Shown: positions 7,518-17,738, counted from the stretch's first letter. The stretch is DNA of 64,000 nt from Anatilimnocola floriformis (GCF_024256385.1 NZ_JAMLFW010000002.1:992001-1056000), one strand, 5' to 3'. Made by a program: numbers and translations. The notes: generated by a model not told the origin, from the sequence alone.

Positions 7518-10499
7518 ATGCCTGCCTCGAACGGAATCAAGCATCGTCGTTTGCGCTTGGAATTCTTGGAGCAGCGGAGCTTGCTGGCCGGCGATCTGCG
7601 GTTTGTTACGTACAACGTCCATGCGACCGACAACAGCTTTGGCCGAGGCAATGGTTTGCCGGCGAGCGATCTGGGAACTGTGTTGCAGGCGATTGGGAAT
7701 GAAGTGACCAACGGTCTCGCGCGCCCCGTGGATCTGGTTGCACTGCAAGAAGTGCGGAGCCAGGCGACCACCACGGCAGACGCTGTTATTCAGCTGAATG
7801 CGATCTATGGTGCGGGCATTTATGCACGCGGCTCGCTCAACGGTAGCGGCAGCGGTGCAGATACGGTGGGATTTGTTTACAACACGCAAACGCTCGATCT
7901 GCTCGATGAAGTCGGGATCGGAGTGGTTAGTTCCAGCGGACAACCCCGACAAACGCTCCGCTATCACATGCGGCCGGATGGCGGCAGCGCGGCCACCGAG
8001 TTTTATCTGTATGTGAGTCACTACAAGTCGAGTGACGGCGATGAGGAAATGGCTCGTCGCGCAATCGAGGCCGCGGCAATCCGCGCCGATGCCGACGCGC
8101 TGGGCCAGGGCGTGAACATCATCTACGCAGGCGATTTCAATCTGCAGGGGAGCAGCGAAGCGGCGTACCAGACGTTGTTGTCGGCGGGCAATGGCCAGGC
8201 GTTTGATCCGATCAATTTGCCGGGGGCCTGGCACAACAACAATTTCTTCCGCTCGATTCTGACGCAAACTCCGGCCAACAATCCCACGAATCAGAATTTC
8301 ACCGGCGGTGGGCTCGATGACCGTTTTGACTTTCAGCTGATGTCGGGCGAATTGACAAATGGAACCGGCCTGGAGTACCGCGCTGGTTCGTATCACACGT
8401 TCGGCAACAACGGCAGCCTGGGAGTGAATAGCAACATCAATGACGCAGGTAATGCTGCGCTGCCCGGTCTGGCCAATCGCACCACGATTTTGAATCTGCT
8501 CACGACGGTCTCGGATCACTTGCCGGTGGTTGCCGATTACTTTGTGCCGGCCGCGGCAACGGTGCAGTTCACTGCAGCGACTCAGACAGCAAGCGAAGGA
8601 ACGACGAGCATCACGATTACCGCTCAGCTGTCGGCAACGACGACTGCCAACGTTGCCGTTCCCTTCACGCTGAGCGGCACCGCGAGCGGAAATGGGACAG
8701 ATTACACGCTGGCGACTGCGAGCCCGCTGATGATTGCGGCAGGAAGCCTGGCCGCGTCGATCACGATCAACCTCGTGAACGACACGCTCGACGAACCGAA
8801 TGAAACCATTGTCGTGACGATGGGCACGCCCACGAATGCAATTGCGGGCGCAACGACAGTTCATACAGCGACCATCATCGACAACGATCTGCTGCGAGTG
8901 ACATCGCTTACGCCAACGGCGAGCGGGTTTCAGGTGAACTTCAATGGCGTGGTGAATACCACGAGCGTCAATCTTTACGACCAGAACGGTGTGTATGGTG
9001 CGAGCGATGTGACCTTGGTCGGCGCAACGACGGGTAGCATTCGCGGTTCGCTAATTTGGAATGCAACGAGAAACCAAGCCACGTTTGTGCGGACCGGCGG
9101 CTATCAACTGATCAGCAATTCATTCGGCACGCTGCCGGCGGATACGTACACCATCACACTAAGCAGTGGCGAGGCGGGCTTTGTCGGCGCGCAAGGAGAT
9201 CAGCTCGATGGCGACGGCAATGGAATTGCCGGTGATTCTTATCACGCGAGTTTTGTGGTCGCTCCGGCGGCTGCGAATACGGTGACGCTGAGTCTGCCCG
9301 ATTTCGCGCGCGGATTTGGCCAGGCTGTGAACCTGCCAGCCGATACGACGGCTGGCATTCCGCTGACGATCAGTCGCGGCGCGGGTTTAACGAGCGTGGC
9401 GTTTACGCTGCAGTACGACTCGTCGTTGCTCACCATCAGCAGCGTGACCAAAGGGATCGGCGTGGCTGCGGATGCTCTGTTGAGCACGGCGGGTTCGACG
9501 CCCGGTCAACTCGTCGTTTCGTTAACTAGTGCGACCCAACTTAGTTTTATCAACGCGCCATTCACGCTGTTGAATTTGGTTGCGAGCGTTCCTGCGACGG
9601 CGGCATACTCCGCGAAACAGGTCCTCATGCTCAGTGCAGCGACGGTCACTGCCGGCGCGACGAATCTGCCGGTTGCAGTCGACAACGGTGTGCATGTCGC
9701 TGCGTTCTTCGGCGATGTCGATGCCAGTCGCACGTACAACGTGGTCGATCTGCCCGTGCTGCAGCGGGCGTTGACGGGTACCAATTCAGGATTTGGAGCC
9801 TATCGCGATCTGGATCCCGTGATCGAGGCCGATCTCAGCGGCGATGGCGAAATCAAATCAGACGATGCAGCCCTGATCTATCGTTTGCTGCAGTCCTTGC
9901 CGGTTAGCACCATTCCTGCCTTACCAACAGGCATTGTCACTCCGCCGCCGACGGGGACCGATCCGCGAATTTCCATTTCACGCGATTTGGTTGCGCGGGT
10001 TGGCGAGTTGATTGCAGTTCCAATCTGGCTCGAGGCCACCGATCCACAGCCGATCAGCGTGCAAGCGGCCGACGTGACGCTCCAGTACGACTCTGCCGCC
10101 CTCAGCTTGGTCGGCGTGCGAGGCGGCTCGCTCCTCAGCAGCGTGGCGCGAACGTACGGTCCAGCACGATCAGGGGAAATCGAAATTCGAGCTTGGAGCA
10201 GCAACGGCGCGACAGAACTGACAACCGGAGAACGCGGCACGCTGGTGGTACTGGAGTTTCTCGTGGCCAGTGAAGTAGCGGGAACGAGTTCACTGAATCT
10301 CGTGCCGGGCCGAGGAACGCGCACCGCAATTTATGACGCGCAGCTGACGTCGCTGGTACTGCAGCCCGAGCCAACTTGGGACGCCAACGACGAGACCGAT
10401 GGGCTGCTTTCGATTCTGGCCGCGGAGCAATCGCTGCAGCAACGGAACTCGCAATCACGCCCGATTCAGGGGCCAATACCGCTGTTTTCTCGCCAATAA
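7518..10499 (+). CDS. Secreted endonuclease/exonuclease/phosphatase-fold protein with Calx-beta, cohesin-like and dockerin-like modules
   Basis: This 993-residue protein starts with RRLRLEFLEQRSLLAGD, the planctomycete extracellular (Planc_extracel) N-terminal signature. Residues about 29-345 form an endonuclease/exonuclease/phosphatase (EEP) domain. Its metal and catalytic motifs are all visible: FVTYNVH, VALQEVRS, YVSHYKS, YAGDFNLQ and SDHLPVV. A Calx-beta repeat follows (about 352-460, closing with TIIDND), then an Ig-like module, a cohesin-like domain, a dockerin-like domain (FFGDVDASRTYN and EADLSGDGEIKSDD, about 735-810) and a second cohesin-like domain. The fold cleaves phosphodiesters, so extracellular DNA or a phosphorylated polymer is a reasonable substrate, but that is inference. 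The start follows a terminator and is supported by the N-terminal signature. Confidence 0.85.
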   Translation: MPASNGIKHRRLRLEFLEQRSLLAGDLRFVTYNVHATDNSFGRGNGLPASDLGTVLQAIGNEVTNGLARPVDLVALQEVRSQATTTADAVIQLNAIYGAGIYARGSLNGSGSGADTVGFVYNTQTLDLLDEVGIGVVSSSGQPRQTLRYHMRPDGGSAATEFYLYVSHYKSSDGDEEMARRAIEAAAIRADADALGQGVNIIYAGDFNLQGSSEAAYQTLLSAGNGQAFDPINLPGAWHNNNFFRSILTQTPANNPTNQNFTGGGLDDRFDFQLMSGELTNGTGLEYRAGSYHTFGNNGSLGVNSNINDAGNAALPGLANRTTILNLLTTVSDHLPVVADYFVPAAATVQFTAATQTASEGTTSITITAQLSATTTANVAVPFTLSGTASGNGTDYTLATASPLMIAAGSLAASITINLVNDTLDEPNETIVVTMGTPTNAIAGATTVHTATIIDNDLLRVTSLTPTASGFQVNFNGVVNTTSVNLYDQNGVYGASDVTLVGATTGSIRGSLIWNATRNQATFVRTGGYQLISNSFGTLPADTYTITLSSGEAGFVGAQGDQLDGDGNGIAGDSYHASFVVAPAAANTVTLSLPDFARGFGQAVNLPADTTAGIPLTISRGAGLTSVAFTLQYDSSLLTISSVTKGIGVAADALLSTAGSTPGQLVVSLTSATQLSFINAPFTLLNLVASVPATAAYSAKQVLMLSAATVTAGATNLPVAVDNGVHVAAFFGDVDASRTYNVVDLPVLQRALTGTNSGFGAYRDLDPVIEADLSGDGEIKSDDAALIYRLLQSLPVSTIPALPTGIVTPPPTGTDPRISISRDLVARVGELIAVPIWLEATDPQPISVQAADVTLQYDSAALSLVGVRGGSLLSSVARTYGPARSGEIEIRAWSSNGATELTTGERGTLVVLEFLVASEVAGTSSLNLVPGRGTRTAIYDAQLTSLVLQPEPTWDANDETDGLLSILAAEQSLQQRNSQSRPIQGPIPLFSRQ

Positions 10500-10549
10500 G
10501 ACGCGTCCGGGGGCAACTTCATTGATTCCTAACATGACCTTCATTCCTG

Positions 10550-10574
10550 CCTAGTTTGAATGGAAGTAACTAGG
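10550..10574 (+). other. Small stem-loop in the 132-base gap between adhesin genes
   Basis: CCTAGTT (10550-10556) pairs with AACTAGG (10568-10574). No clear U-run follows, so it is only a possible weak terminator or processing site. The rest of the gap shows nothing recognisable. Confidence 0.25.
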
Positions 10575-10631
10575 TGAACTTTCAATTTGCCCCGCTAATC
10601 CCGCCGAAATTCCCGACCAGGACTCGCTCCC

Positions 10632-13600
10632 ATGACCGTTCGCTCCCTGTTAGCTCCTCTGTCTCGGACCTCGCGCAAACGGCGGGCTGCCGAACGTATT
10701 CGACAAACTCGCCGTCGGTTGTTTGGGGGCTGCGAACGCTTGGAAGATCGGTCGCTGCTGGCCACCGTCTCGATTCCGACGAATCTGACTGCCACCGATG
10801 TCGATCCCGGAACGGAAGGCATTCAGATTGACATCCCCGTCAACTTCACCGTCACCGAACCGGCAGGAGTAGCCATTTCCGGCTTGGATGTAACTTTCAA
10901 TTTCGATCCAGCCAAGGTGACGATACCTGGTTCGCAGTCGGCGCCGACGAACGTGACGGTAGGCAGTCAGTTGGCCGCTGCGGGCTTCAGCGGAGGTTAC
11001 GTTATTCCGTCAGCAGGTACGCTGCAGGTTACCGCTTCGACGGGAAGTCAAACTTCAGTCTTATCGCAGGGAACCACGATCACACTATTCACGATACGCG
11101 GCACGATTGTCGACGGCGCGACGGGGACGACGCGGTTCAACTTGCGCAGCGGCCTCTCGGTGGTTGATTCGGATTTTAACGATCTGACTCTGGTTCCAGC
11201 CGCGACGAATGCGAACACCGACGCGGTCGATGGCTTGATGACGATCTCGGCAGTGGTGAATAACCCTCCGGTGAACACCGCCCCGGTGGGCATGGTGCCG
11301 GGAACCGAAGACACACCGCTGGCGATCACCAGCATCTCGGTGAGCGATGCGGACGCGAGCGACACACTGACGACAACGGTGTCGGTGCCTGACAATACCT
11401 ACGGCACGTTTACGGCGAGTGCCGGCAGCGGTACCGCGACGGTTTCGATCTTGAATGGTGGCACCCAGGTGCGGATTGTTGGCTCGCAAGCGAATGTGAA
11501 TGCCGCGCTGCAATCGCTCATCTTCACGCCAGCGCTAAATCGGGCCAATCCGCCGGATAGCGCGACGACAATCACGGTGACGACGACGGATGGCATTGCG
11601 ACCGACACAGATAGCTTCAATGTCGGCCTGTCGGAAATCAACGATCCTCCGATTGTGGGCGCCGATGTGCTGCCGAATGTCAACGAAGATTCGGCGCCGA
11701 TCGTGATTCCTGTCGCCACGCTGCTGCTGAATGACAATGCGGGTGCGCCCAACGAAAGCACGCAAACACTGACAATCTCGTCGACGTTCACCAACGTGGT
11801 GGGCGGAACGGTGCAACTCGTCGGCACGGATGTGATCTTCACACCGACTCCCAATTACAACGGGCCGGCGTCGTTCCGCTACACAATCACCGACAACGGC
11901 AAGAATGGCGGCTTCGATTCGCCGCAGTCGGGTTCCGGCACGGCATCGTTCAATATCGTTGCTGTGAATGACCGGCCGACCTTCACGCCCGGGCCTAACC
12001 AAGTGGTGCCGTTTGGCACGAACACGCAGCAAACCGTGAACGGCTGGGCGACCGCCATCACGGCGGGTGGCGGCGAAACGCAGACGTTGACCTTCAACGT
12101 ATCCAACAACAGTAACGGGCTGTTCACCAGCCAACCAACGATTTCGCCGACCGGTGTTTTGACCTACACGCCGACTGGTGTGGCCGGTACCGCAACCGTC
12201 ACCGTCGTGCTGATGGACAACGGTGGCATCGCGAACGGCGGCCTCGATTCCACCTTACCGGTCACGTTCACCATCACGGTCAACTCACCCGGCAACGCGC
12301 CGACGCTTAACGCAATCGGCAATGTGACGATCAATGAAGGTGCCGGGCTGCAAACGGTCAACCTCAGCGGCATCACCGACGGCGGCGATCCGACCCAGCA
12401 GGGCATTTCGATCTCGGTGAGCAGCACCAACACGGCGGTTGTCCCCACACCGACGGTGAACTACACGTCGCCGAACAACACCGGCACGCTCACGTTCACG
12501 CCCCCGACCGATGCCAATGGTACGTCGACCATCACGGTTACGGTTCGCGATTCCGGCTTGGATTTGATTCCGGGCAACGCCGACGATTTGACGACGATTC
12601 GCACGTTCACGGTGACGGTCAATCCCGTTAATGATGCGCCGAGCTTTGTAATCGGTGGCAATCAAACGGTGAACGAAGACGCCGGGCCGCAATCGGTCCC
12701 GGGCTTTGCCACGGGCATTTCGCGCGGACCAGCCGACGAAAGCACTCAAACGTTGAACTTCACGCTCTCGGGAAACAATAACCCGGGGCTGTTCTCCTCG
12801 CCTCCGACGATCGCTGCCGACGGCACGCTGACTTACACACCGGCCGCCAACGCTAATGGCACGGCGACGATTTCGTTCACCTTGTCCGACAACGGCGGCA
12901 CGGCGAACGGCGGGGTTGATACGAGCCTGCCGCAGTCGTTCACGATCACGGTCAACCCCGTCAATGATCCACCGACCATTTCGGTCCTCGGCAATCAAAC
13001 CGTGGGCTTCAATGCTCCGGCCCAAACGGTGAATGGCTTTGCCAGCGTCGTTTCGGTGGGTCCGAACGAAAGTGGCCAGACGGTAACGTACAACGTTACG
13101 GTCAATACCAACGCGGGTCTCTTCTCGAGTGCTCCGACAATCGACGCGGCCGGTGTCTTGCGATACACGCCCGCTAGCGGCCAACAGGGAACGGCCTCGA
13201 TCACCGTGGTGGGCGTCGACAACGGCGGCACGGCGAATGGCGGCAATGCGACGAGTGCACCGGTGACGTTCACCATCACCGTCAATGCACCGCTGGTGAA
13301 CAGCCCGCCGACCATCAGCCCGATCAGCGCTGTGACGATCAACGAAGACGCCGGTTTGCAGACCGTCAACTTCAGTGGCGTGTCGTACGGCGGCGATGTG
13401 CCGGCACAAGCGATTGCCATCTCGGTGAGCAGCAGCAATCCCACGCTCATTCCCACGCCGAACGTGAACTACACTTCGCCGAATGCGACGGGGAGCTTGA
13501 GCTTCACGCCGGCTGCGAATCTGAGCGGCACTTCGACCATCACGGTTACGGTGCGTGATTCCGGCATCGATCTGATTCCCGGCAACGCCGACGACGGCAG

Positions 13601-15833
13601 CGTGACGACGACCTTCTTGGTCACCGTAAATGCCGTCAACGACTTGCCGAGCTTTGTCGTTGGGGTCAATCAAACCGTGAATGAAGATGCCGGGCCGCAA
13701 ACGGTCGCAGGCTTCGCGACGAGCATTTCGGCCGGCCCTGCCGACGAAATTGGCCAGGCACTAACGTTCAACATCGCGACGAACAGCAATCCTTCGCTGT
13801 TCGCGGTTGCTCCGGCGATTGCCGCCGATGGCACGCTCACTTACACGCCCGCCGCCAACGCGAATGGCAGTGCCACGATCACGGTCACACTTTCGGACAA
13901 CGGCGGTGGCACGAATACGACCGCCCCGCAAACGTTTACGATTACCGTGAATCCAGTCAACGACGCGCCGTCGTTCACTGTCGGCGCCAATCAAACGGTC
14001 TTCGACAACGCAGCACTGCAAACGATTTCGAACTGGGCAACCGCGATCTCGGCGGGGCCGACGAACGAAGCCGGCCAACTCGTCACGTTCAGCGTGACCG
14101 CCAACTCGAACTCCGGCCTGTTCGCTGTGCAACCGTCGGTGGCCAGCAACGGCACACTGACTTTCCGCCCCGCAGCGGGCTTCACTGGCACGGCGACGAT
14201 CACGCTCGTCGCGCAAGACAACGGCGGCACCGCCAATGGAGGTGTCAACCAAAGCGCGCCGCAGTCGTTCACCATCACGGTCAATCCCGCGCCGGTCAAT
14301 CAACCGCCAACGCTCAATCCGATCACTAGCATTTCGGTGAATCAAAATGCCGGGCCGCAGTCGGTCAGTCTCACCGGCATCACGGCTGGCGGCGAATCGC
14401 AGACCATCGCGATTTCGGCAACGAGCAGCAATCCGGCGCTGATCCCCAATCCCAGCATCAGTTACGTTTCGCCGAATACGAACGGCACGCTGGTCTACAA
14501 CGCCGGGGCTCAGATCGGCACGACGACGATCACCGTCACCGTTCGCGATGCGGGCTTCGACGGAATCTTGAACAATGTCGACGACGGTGTGACGACGCAA
14601 ACGTTTACGATTCAAGTCGTCGACGTGAACGATCCGCCGGTGGCCAACGATCAGACGTTGTCGGTGCAGTTCAACACGCCGGTCAACGGCGTGCTGACTT
14701 CGAGCGATCCTGATGGTCCAGCTCCGGCTTACGCGCTTACTTCCGCGCCGTTGCTAGGCACGATTTCGAACTTCAATCCAGCCACGGGCGCATTCACTTA
14801 CACTCCGCTGACCGGCGCGACCGGCCTCGATACGTTCAGCTTCAGCGTGAGCGACGGCCAGTTCAGTGATACCGGTGTGGTGCGATTGGCCATTCAAGGG
14901 TTGACGTCGGTTGTCACGCCCATCGATGGCGACCTACTGGTGATCGGTACCCCGAATCGCGACATGATCATCATCACGCCGGTTTCGGCGGGAGTGGTTC
15001 AGGTTCGCACCGACTCCGGTTCTGGCTATTACCCCGTCGGCAATCGGCTGATCGTCAATGCCGGCGACGGCAATGATTATGTCGTCGTCACGAACGTCAA
15101 TTCTCCGATGCAGATCGATGCCGGCAGCGGCGACGATTACATTTCGACCGGCATGGGCGACGACGTCATCATCGGCGGCGCGGGCAACGATCAAATCAAT
15201 GCCAGTGGCGGCAACAACATCATCTGGGGCGACAACGTCGGTGAAGAGGACTTGCCCACGGGCGGCAACGATACGCTCAGCAGTCTTGGTGGCAACGACG
15301 TGATGTACGGCGGCGGCGGCAACGATCAGATCTTCCCTGGTGCTGGCGATGATTACGTCAACGCGGGTCAGGGGGACGATCTGGTTTCGGCCGGCATGGG
15401 CAACGATCGCGTCTTCGGCGGGCTCGGCAACGACTCGCTCTACGGCGATGAAGGCAACGACCTGCTGGTCGGCGGTGGCGGCAGCGATACGCTCGTCGGC
15501 CGCAGCGGCAGCGATGTGCTCATCGGCGGCCTGGGTGCCGACACGCTCAATGGTGAGGATGGCTCCGATATTCTCTTCGGTGGCAACACAACGAACGCCG
15601 CAAGTTCGCTCGCCGGCGATGCCAATGACCTGGCGCTCCTGGCAATCCTCAACAGCTGGGCAACTTCACGTCCGGCAGGACTTCTCTCCGGCAGCAGCGC
15701 GGGGAATGACGGCTCGGTCGATTCGCTCAATGGCTACACCGGCGACGACGATTTCTACATGAGCACCGGCGATACCCTGGGCGATTTCAACATGCCGTTT
15801 ATGGGGACCGATCGGCTGTTCAGCGTATTGTGA
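10632..15833 (+). CDS. Large RTX/cadherin-like surface adhesin
   Basis: A protein of 1733 residues. The N-terminus is basic (SRKRRAAERIRQTRRRLFGG) and leads into ERLEDRSLLATV, the planctomycete extracellular signature. A cohesin-like domain follows (about residues 50-200), very similar to the third cohesin-like domain of the first gene. The middle (about 205-1410) is a series of cadherin/VCBS-type repeats with NVNEDAGPQTV-like starts. Residues about 1473-1650 are hemolysin-type RTX nonapeptides (GGAGNDQI, GGGGNDQI, GEGNDLLVGG-like), which bind calcium and often accompany type I secretion. The last 80 residues (SSLAGDANDLALLA ... GTDRLF) match the C-terminus of the convergent 3368-residue protein. 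The ATG at 10632 is chosen because it gives the complete signature region. Confidence 0.85.
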   Translation: MTVRSLLAPLSRTSRKRRAAERIRQTRRRLFGGCERLEDRSLLATVSIPTNLTATDVDPGTEGIQIDIPVNFTVTEPAGVAISGLDVTFNFDPAKVTIPGSQSAPTNVTVGSQLAAAGFSGGYVIPSAGTLQVTASTGSQTSVLSQGTTITLFTIRGTIVDGATGTTRFNLRSGLSVVDSDFNDLTLVPAATNANTDAVDGLMTISAVVNNPPVNTAPVGMVPGTEDTPLAITSISVSDADASDTLTTTVSVPDNTYGTFTASAGSGTATVSILNGGTQVRIVGSQANVNAALQSLIFTPALNRANPPDSATTITVTTTDGIATDTDSFNVGLSEINDPPIVGADVLPNVNEDSAPIVIPVATLLLNDNAGAPNESTQTLTISSTFTNVVGGTVQLVGTDVIFTPTPNYNGPASFRYTITDNGKNGGFDSPQSGSGTASFNIVAVNDRPTFTPGPNQVVPFGTNTQQTVNGWATAITAGGGETQTLTFNVSNNSNGLFTSQPTISPTGVLTYTPTGVAGTATVTVVLMDNGGIANGGLDSTLPVTFTITVNSPGNAPTLNAIGNVTINEGAGLQTVNLSGITDGGDPTQQGISISVSSTNTAVVPTPTVNYTSPNNTGTLTFTPPTDANGTSTITVTVRDSGLDLIPGNADDLTTIRTFTVTVNPVNDAPSFVIGGNQTVNEDAGPQSVPGFATGISRGPADESTQTLNFTLSGNNNPGLFSSPPTIAADGTLTYTPAANANGTATISFTLSDNGGTANGGVDTSLPQSFTITVNPVNDPPTISVLGNQTVGFNAPAQTVNGFASVVSVGPNESGQTVTYNVTVNTNAGLFSSAPTIDAAGVLRYTPASGQQGTASITVVGVDNGGTANGGNATSAPVTFTITVNAPLVNSPPTISPISAVTINEDAGLQTVNFSGVSYGGDVPAQAIAISVSSSNPTLIPTPNVNYTSPNATGSLSFTPAANLSGTSTITVTVRDSGIDLIPGNADDGSVTTTFLVTVNAVNDLPSFVVGVNQTVNEDAGPQTVAGFATSISAGPADEIGQALTFNIATNSNPSLFAVAPAIAADGTLTYTPAANANGSATITVTLSDNGGGTNTTAPQTFTITVNPVNDAPSFTVGANQTVFDNAALQTISNWATAISAGPTNEAGQLVTFSVTANSNSGLFAVQPSVASNGTLTFRPAAGFTGTATITLVAQDNGGTANGGVNQSAPQSFTITVNPAPVNQPPTLNPITSISVNQNAGPQSVSLTGITAGGESQTIAISATSSNPALIPNPSISYVSPNTNGTLVYNAGAQIGTTTITVTVRDAGFDGILNNVDDGVTTQTFTIQVVDVNDPPVANDQTLSVQFNTPVNGVLTSSDPDGPAPAYALTSAPLLGTISNFNPATGAFTYTPLTGATGLDTFSFSVSDGQFSDTGVVRLAIQGLTSVVTPIDGDLLVIGTPNRDMIIITPVSAGVVQVRTDSGSGYYPVGNRLIVNAGDGNDYVVVTNVNSPMQIDAGSGDDYISTGMGDDVIIGGAGNDQINASGGNNIIWGDNVGEEDLPTGGNDTLSSLGGNDVMYGGGGNDQIFPGAGDDYVNAGQGDDLVSAGMGNDRVFGGLGNDSLYGDEGNDLLVGGGGSDTLVGRSGSDVLIGGLGADTLNGEDGSDILFGGNTTNAASSLAGDANDLALLAILNSWATSRPAGLLSGSSAGNDGSVDSLNGYTGDDDFYMSTGDTLGDFNMPFMGTDRLFSVL

Positions 15834-15930
15834 AGAATGGATGAACAAGCCTTTGGGTAGTCCCCCCTGATCGTTAAGCTGACACGACTGTTTTGATCGA
15901 TTTCATCTGGCAAGCATCGAGTATCTGAAC

Positions 15931-16395
15931 ATGATGTTCCGTTTGCCAGGATCTTGGATTGTCGTGTTGGTCGTGTGTGGTGCGCTGGCCGGTTGCGGAC
16001 CGGCGCCAGCGGCGCGACTTCCCTGCGTACCGACGCAAGGGGAATTGTTCATCGGCGGTCAGCCTGCGAGCGGCGCCGAATTGTTATTTCATCCAGCCGA
16101 TGCGAACTCAGGGCGCTGGCTGGCCGGTATGCCGCATGCCGTGGTCCGCGCCGACGGCACATTTGCCGTCGAGACTTATGAAACAAAAGACGGCAACGCC
16201 GATGGCGCTCCGGAAGGGGAGTACGTCGTCCTGGTGAAGTGGATGACGCAGCCCAGCACGCCACAAGGTGAACGGCCTCGTGACGATCACGCTTCGTACG
16301 ATCGACTCATCGGCAAGCACTACAACCCTGCCACGGCCACGTTGCGAGCGAAGGTTGCCATGCCGGAAACCAGGCTGCCGCGTTTTCAACTGTAG
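15931..16395 (+). CDS. Small lipoprotein with a carboxypeptidase-regulatory/transthyretin-like fold
   Basis: A 154-residue protein with a signal peptide ending in the lipobox LAGC (about residues 18-21). The rest (PTQGELFIGGQPASGAELLF ... ADGTFAVETY ... EGEYVVLVKW) has the pattern of the small beta-sandwich domain found in many planctomycete lipoproteins next to DUF1559 genes. It ends ten bases before the DUF1559 start, so the two are probably co-transcribed. A pairing with that protein at the cell surface is inference. Catalytic residues are not evident. Confidence 0.7.
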   Translation: MMFRLPGSWIVVLVVCGALAGCGPAPAARLPCVPTQGELFIGGQPASGAELLFHPADANSGRWLAGMPHAVVRADGTFAVETYETKDGNADGAPEGEYVVLVKWMTQPSTPQGERPRDDHASYDRLIGKHYNPATATLRAKVAMPETRLPRFQL

Positions 16396-16405
16396 GATCC
16401 TGCCG

Positions 16406-17434
16406 ATGAAAAACCGCCCTCAGCACAGAACGGCTTTTACGCTCGTTGAATTGCTCGTCGTCATCGCCATCATCGGTGTCCTCGTGGCACTGTTGCTGCC
16501 CGCCGTCCAAGCTGCGCGCGAGGCTGCACGGCGAATGCAGTGTTCCAACAATGTGCGGCAGATCGGCATTGGGCTGCACAATTTTCACGATACGTATCAG
16601 ACGTTGCCGCCAGGTCGCATCAAGGAATATGGCAGCACGCTCCCGTCGCAGGCGCATATCAAGTTCAGCATTCCTGGCGTGGGAACGACTGACCAGCGGC
16701 ACAGCTGGGCAGTTTTTCTACTGCCGTTCATCGAGCAGAAGAACCTCGCCGACAAATACTCACTGCAAATCGACTGGCGCGTCGCGCCGAATGAAAAGGT
16801 CTATGCCGAACATGTGAAATGCTTCTCGTGCCCTTCGACGCCGCAGCCGAAACGCTTCGACGATTTCACCAGCAACGGCGTGACCGTGCACGCCGCCTGC
16901 GGCGACTACGGCCTGGCCAATGAAATCAACTCCGAGGAGCTCTTCAATCGTGCCTTGATCGACGAACAATCGGCCAAACTGCCTTACGGCGTCATGCTGC
17001 TCAACGGCCGTCCTGGTCCTGACCTGGCCGTGCTGATCACGGCTGGCAAACGCGATGCGAACGAATACAACCGGTTGCACAATTTCAAAGACATCACCGA
17101 CGGGCTATCGAACACCATGTGGATCGTCGAAGATGCGGGTCGGCCCTTCGCCTACATCACGGGTCAAAAAAAATCGACACTGGCCAACGTGCAAGGTGGC
17201 GCCTGGGCCGACGATGAGAACGAATTCACGCTCGATGGTTATCATCCCAACGGCATGACCAAGTTCGGCCCGTGTGCGGTCAACTGCAGCAACGACAACG
17301 AGATCTACGGCTTTCATCCAGCCGGCGCCAACGTTCTCTTCGGCGATGGTTCGGTCCGGCTGCTGCAAGCCAATACCGACATCCGCATCGTCTCCCGCTT
17401 CATCACCCGCAGCGGCGGCGAACTCGTACCGTAG
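16406..17434 (+). CDS. DUF1559 pseudopilin-like protein
   Basis: A 342-residue protein starting RTAFTLVELLVVIAIIGVLV, the type IV prepilin/pseudopilin N-terminus with processing expected just before the phenylalanine and the conserved Glu at position 5 of the mature chain. AAREAARRMQCSNN follows, typical of DUF1559. The C-terminus has the conserved GFHPAGANVLFGDGSVR block. This family is greatly expanded in planctomycetes and probably forms or decorates pili or secretion pseudopili; the exact role is not known. The ATG at 16406 is used because a longer reading would overlap the lipoprotein gene and bury the prepilin signal. Confidence 0.9.
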   Translation: MKNRPQHRTAFTLVELLVVIAIIGVLVALLLPAVQAAREAARRMQCSNNVRQIGIGLHNFHDTYQTLPPGRIKEYGSTLPSQAHIKFSIPGVGTTDQRHSWAVFLLPFIEQKNLADKYSLQIDWRVAPNEKVYAEHVKCFSCPSTPQPKRFDDFTSNGVTVHAACGDYGLANEINSEELFNRALIDEQSAKLPYGVMLLNGRPGPDLAVLITAGKRDANEYNRLHNFKDITDGLSNTMWIVEDAGRPFAYITGQKKSTLANVQGGAWADDENEFTLDGYHPNGMTKFGPCAVNCSNDNEIYGFHPAGANVLFGDGSVRLLQANTDIRIVSRFITRSGGELVP

Positions 17435-17520
17435 AGCTCATTGGCACGCGGCTGATCGAAAACGTTTCCAGAGGCCGTTGAGAAACGACGACGTTTTTGG
17501 GCGCGATGCGAGCCGCAGGA

Positions 17521-17682
17521 TTCATCGCACCGCGCGAGTTGATTCGATTCGCGACGCTGTTGCTTCACGCGTCGCACCCATGATTCCGACACGCCGAAGC
17601 GAACCGCCACGACACGCGTCCCCTCACCCGCATCACACGCGGCAAGAATCTCCGCGCGAATTTCCACCGCAATTGGTTCCAT
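17521..17682 (-). pseudogene. IS630-family transposase remnant (N-terminal helix-turn-helix only)
   Basis: The minus strand encodes about 54 residues (MEPIAVEIRAEILAACDAGE, then TRVVAVRFGVSESWVRRVK and QQRRES) with the look of the N-terminal helix-turn-helix of planctomycete IS630 transposases. An AGGAGG ribosome site is still present just upstream of its ATG at 17682. After about residue 54 the reading loses similarity and runs out near the DUF1559 3' end; the DDE catalytic part is absent. This is a decayed insertion-sequence end. The surrounding 17435-17738 gap holds no intact gene. Confidence 0.6.
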
Positions 17683-17738
17683 CAGACCACCTCCTGGAGA
17701 TGGTCTCTAAATTACCGACCTTACCTAGCTGGCGCTAG

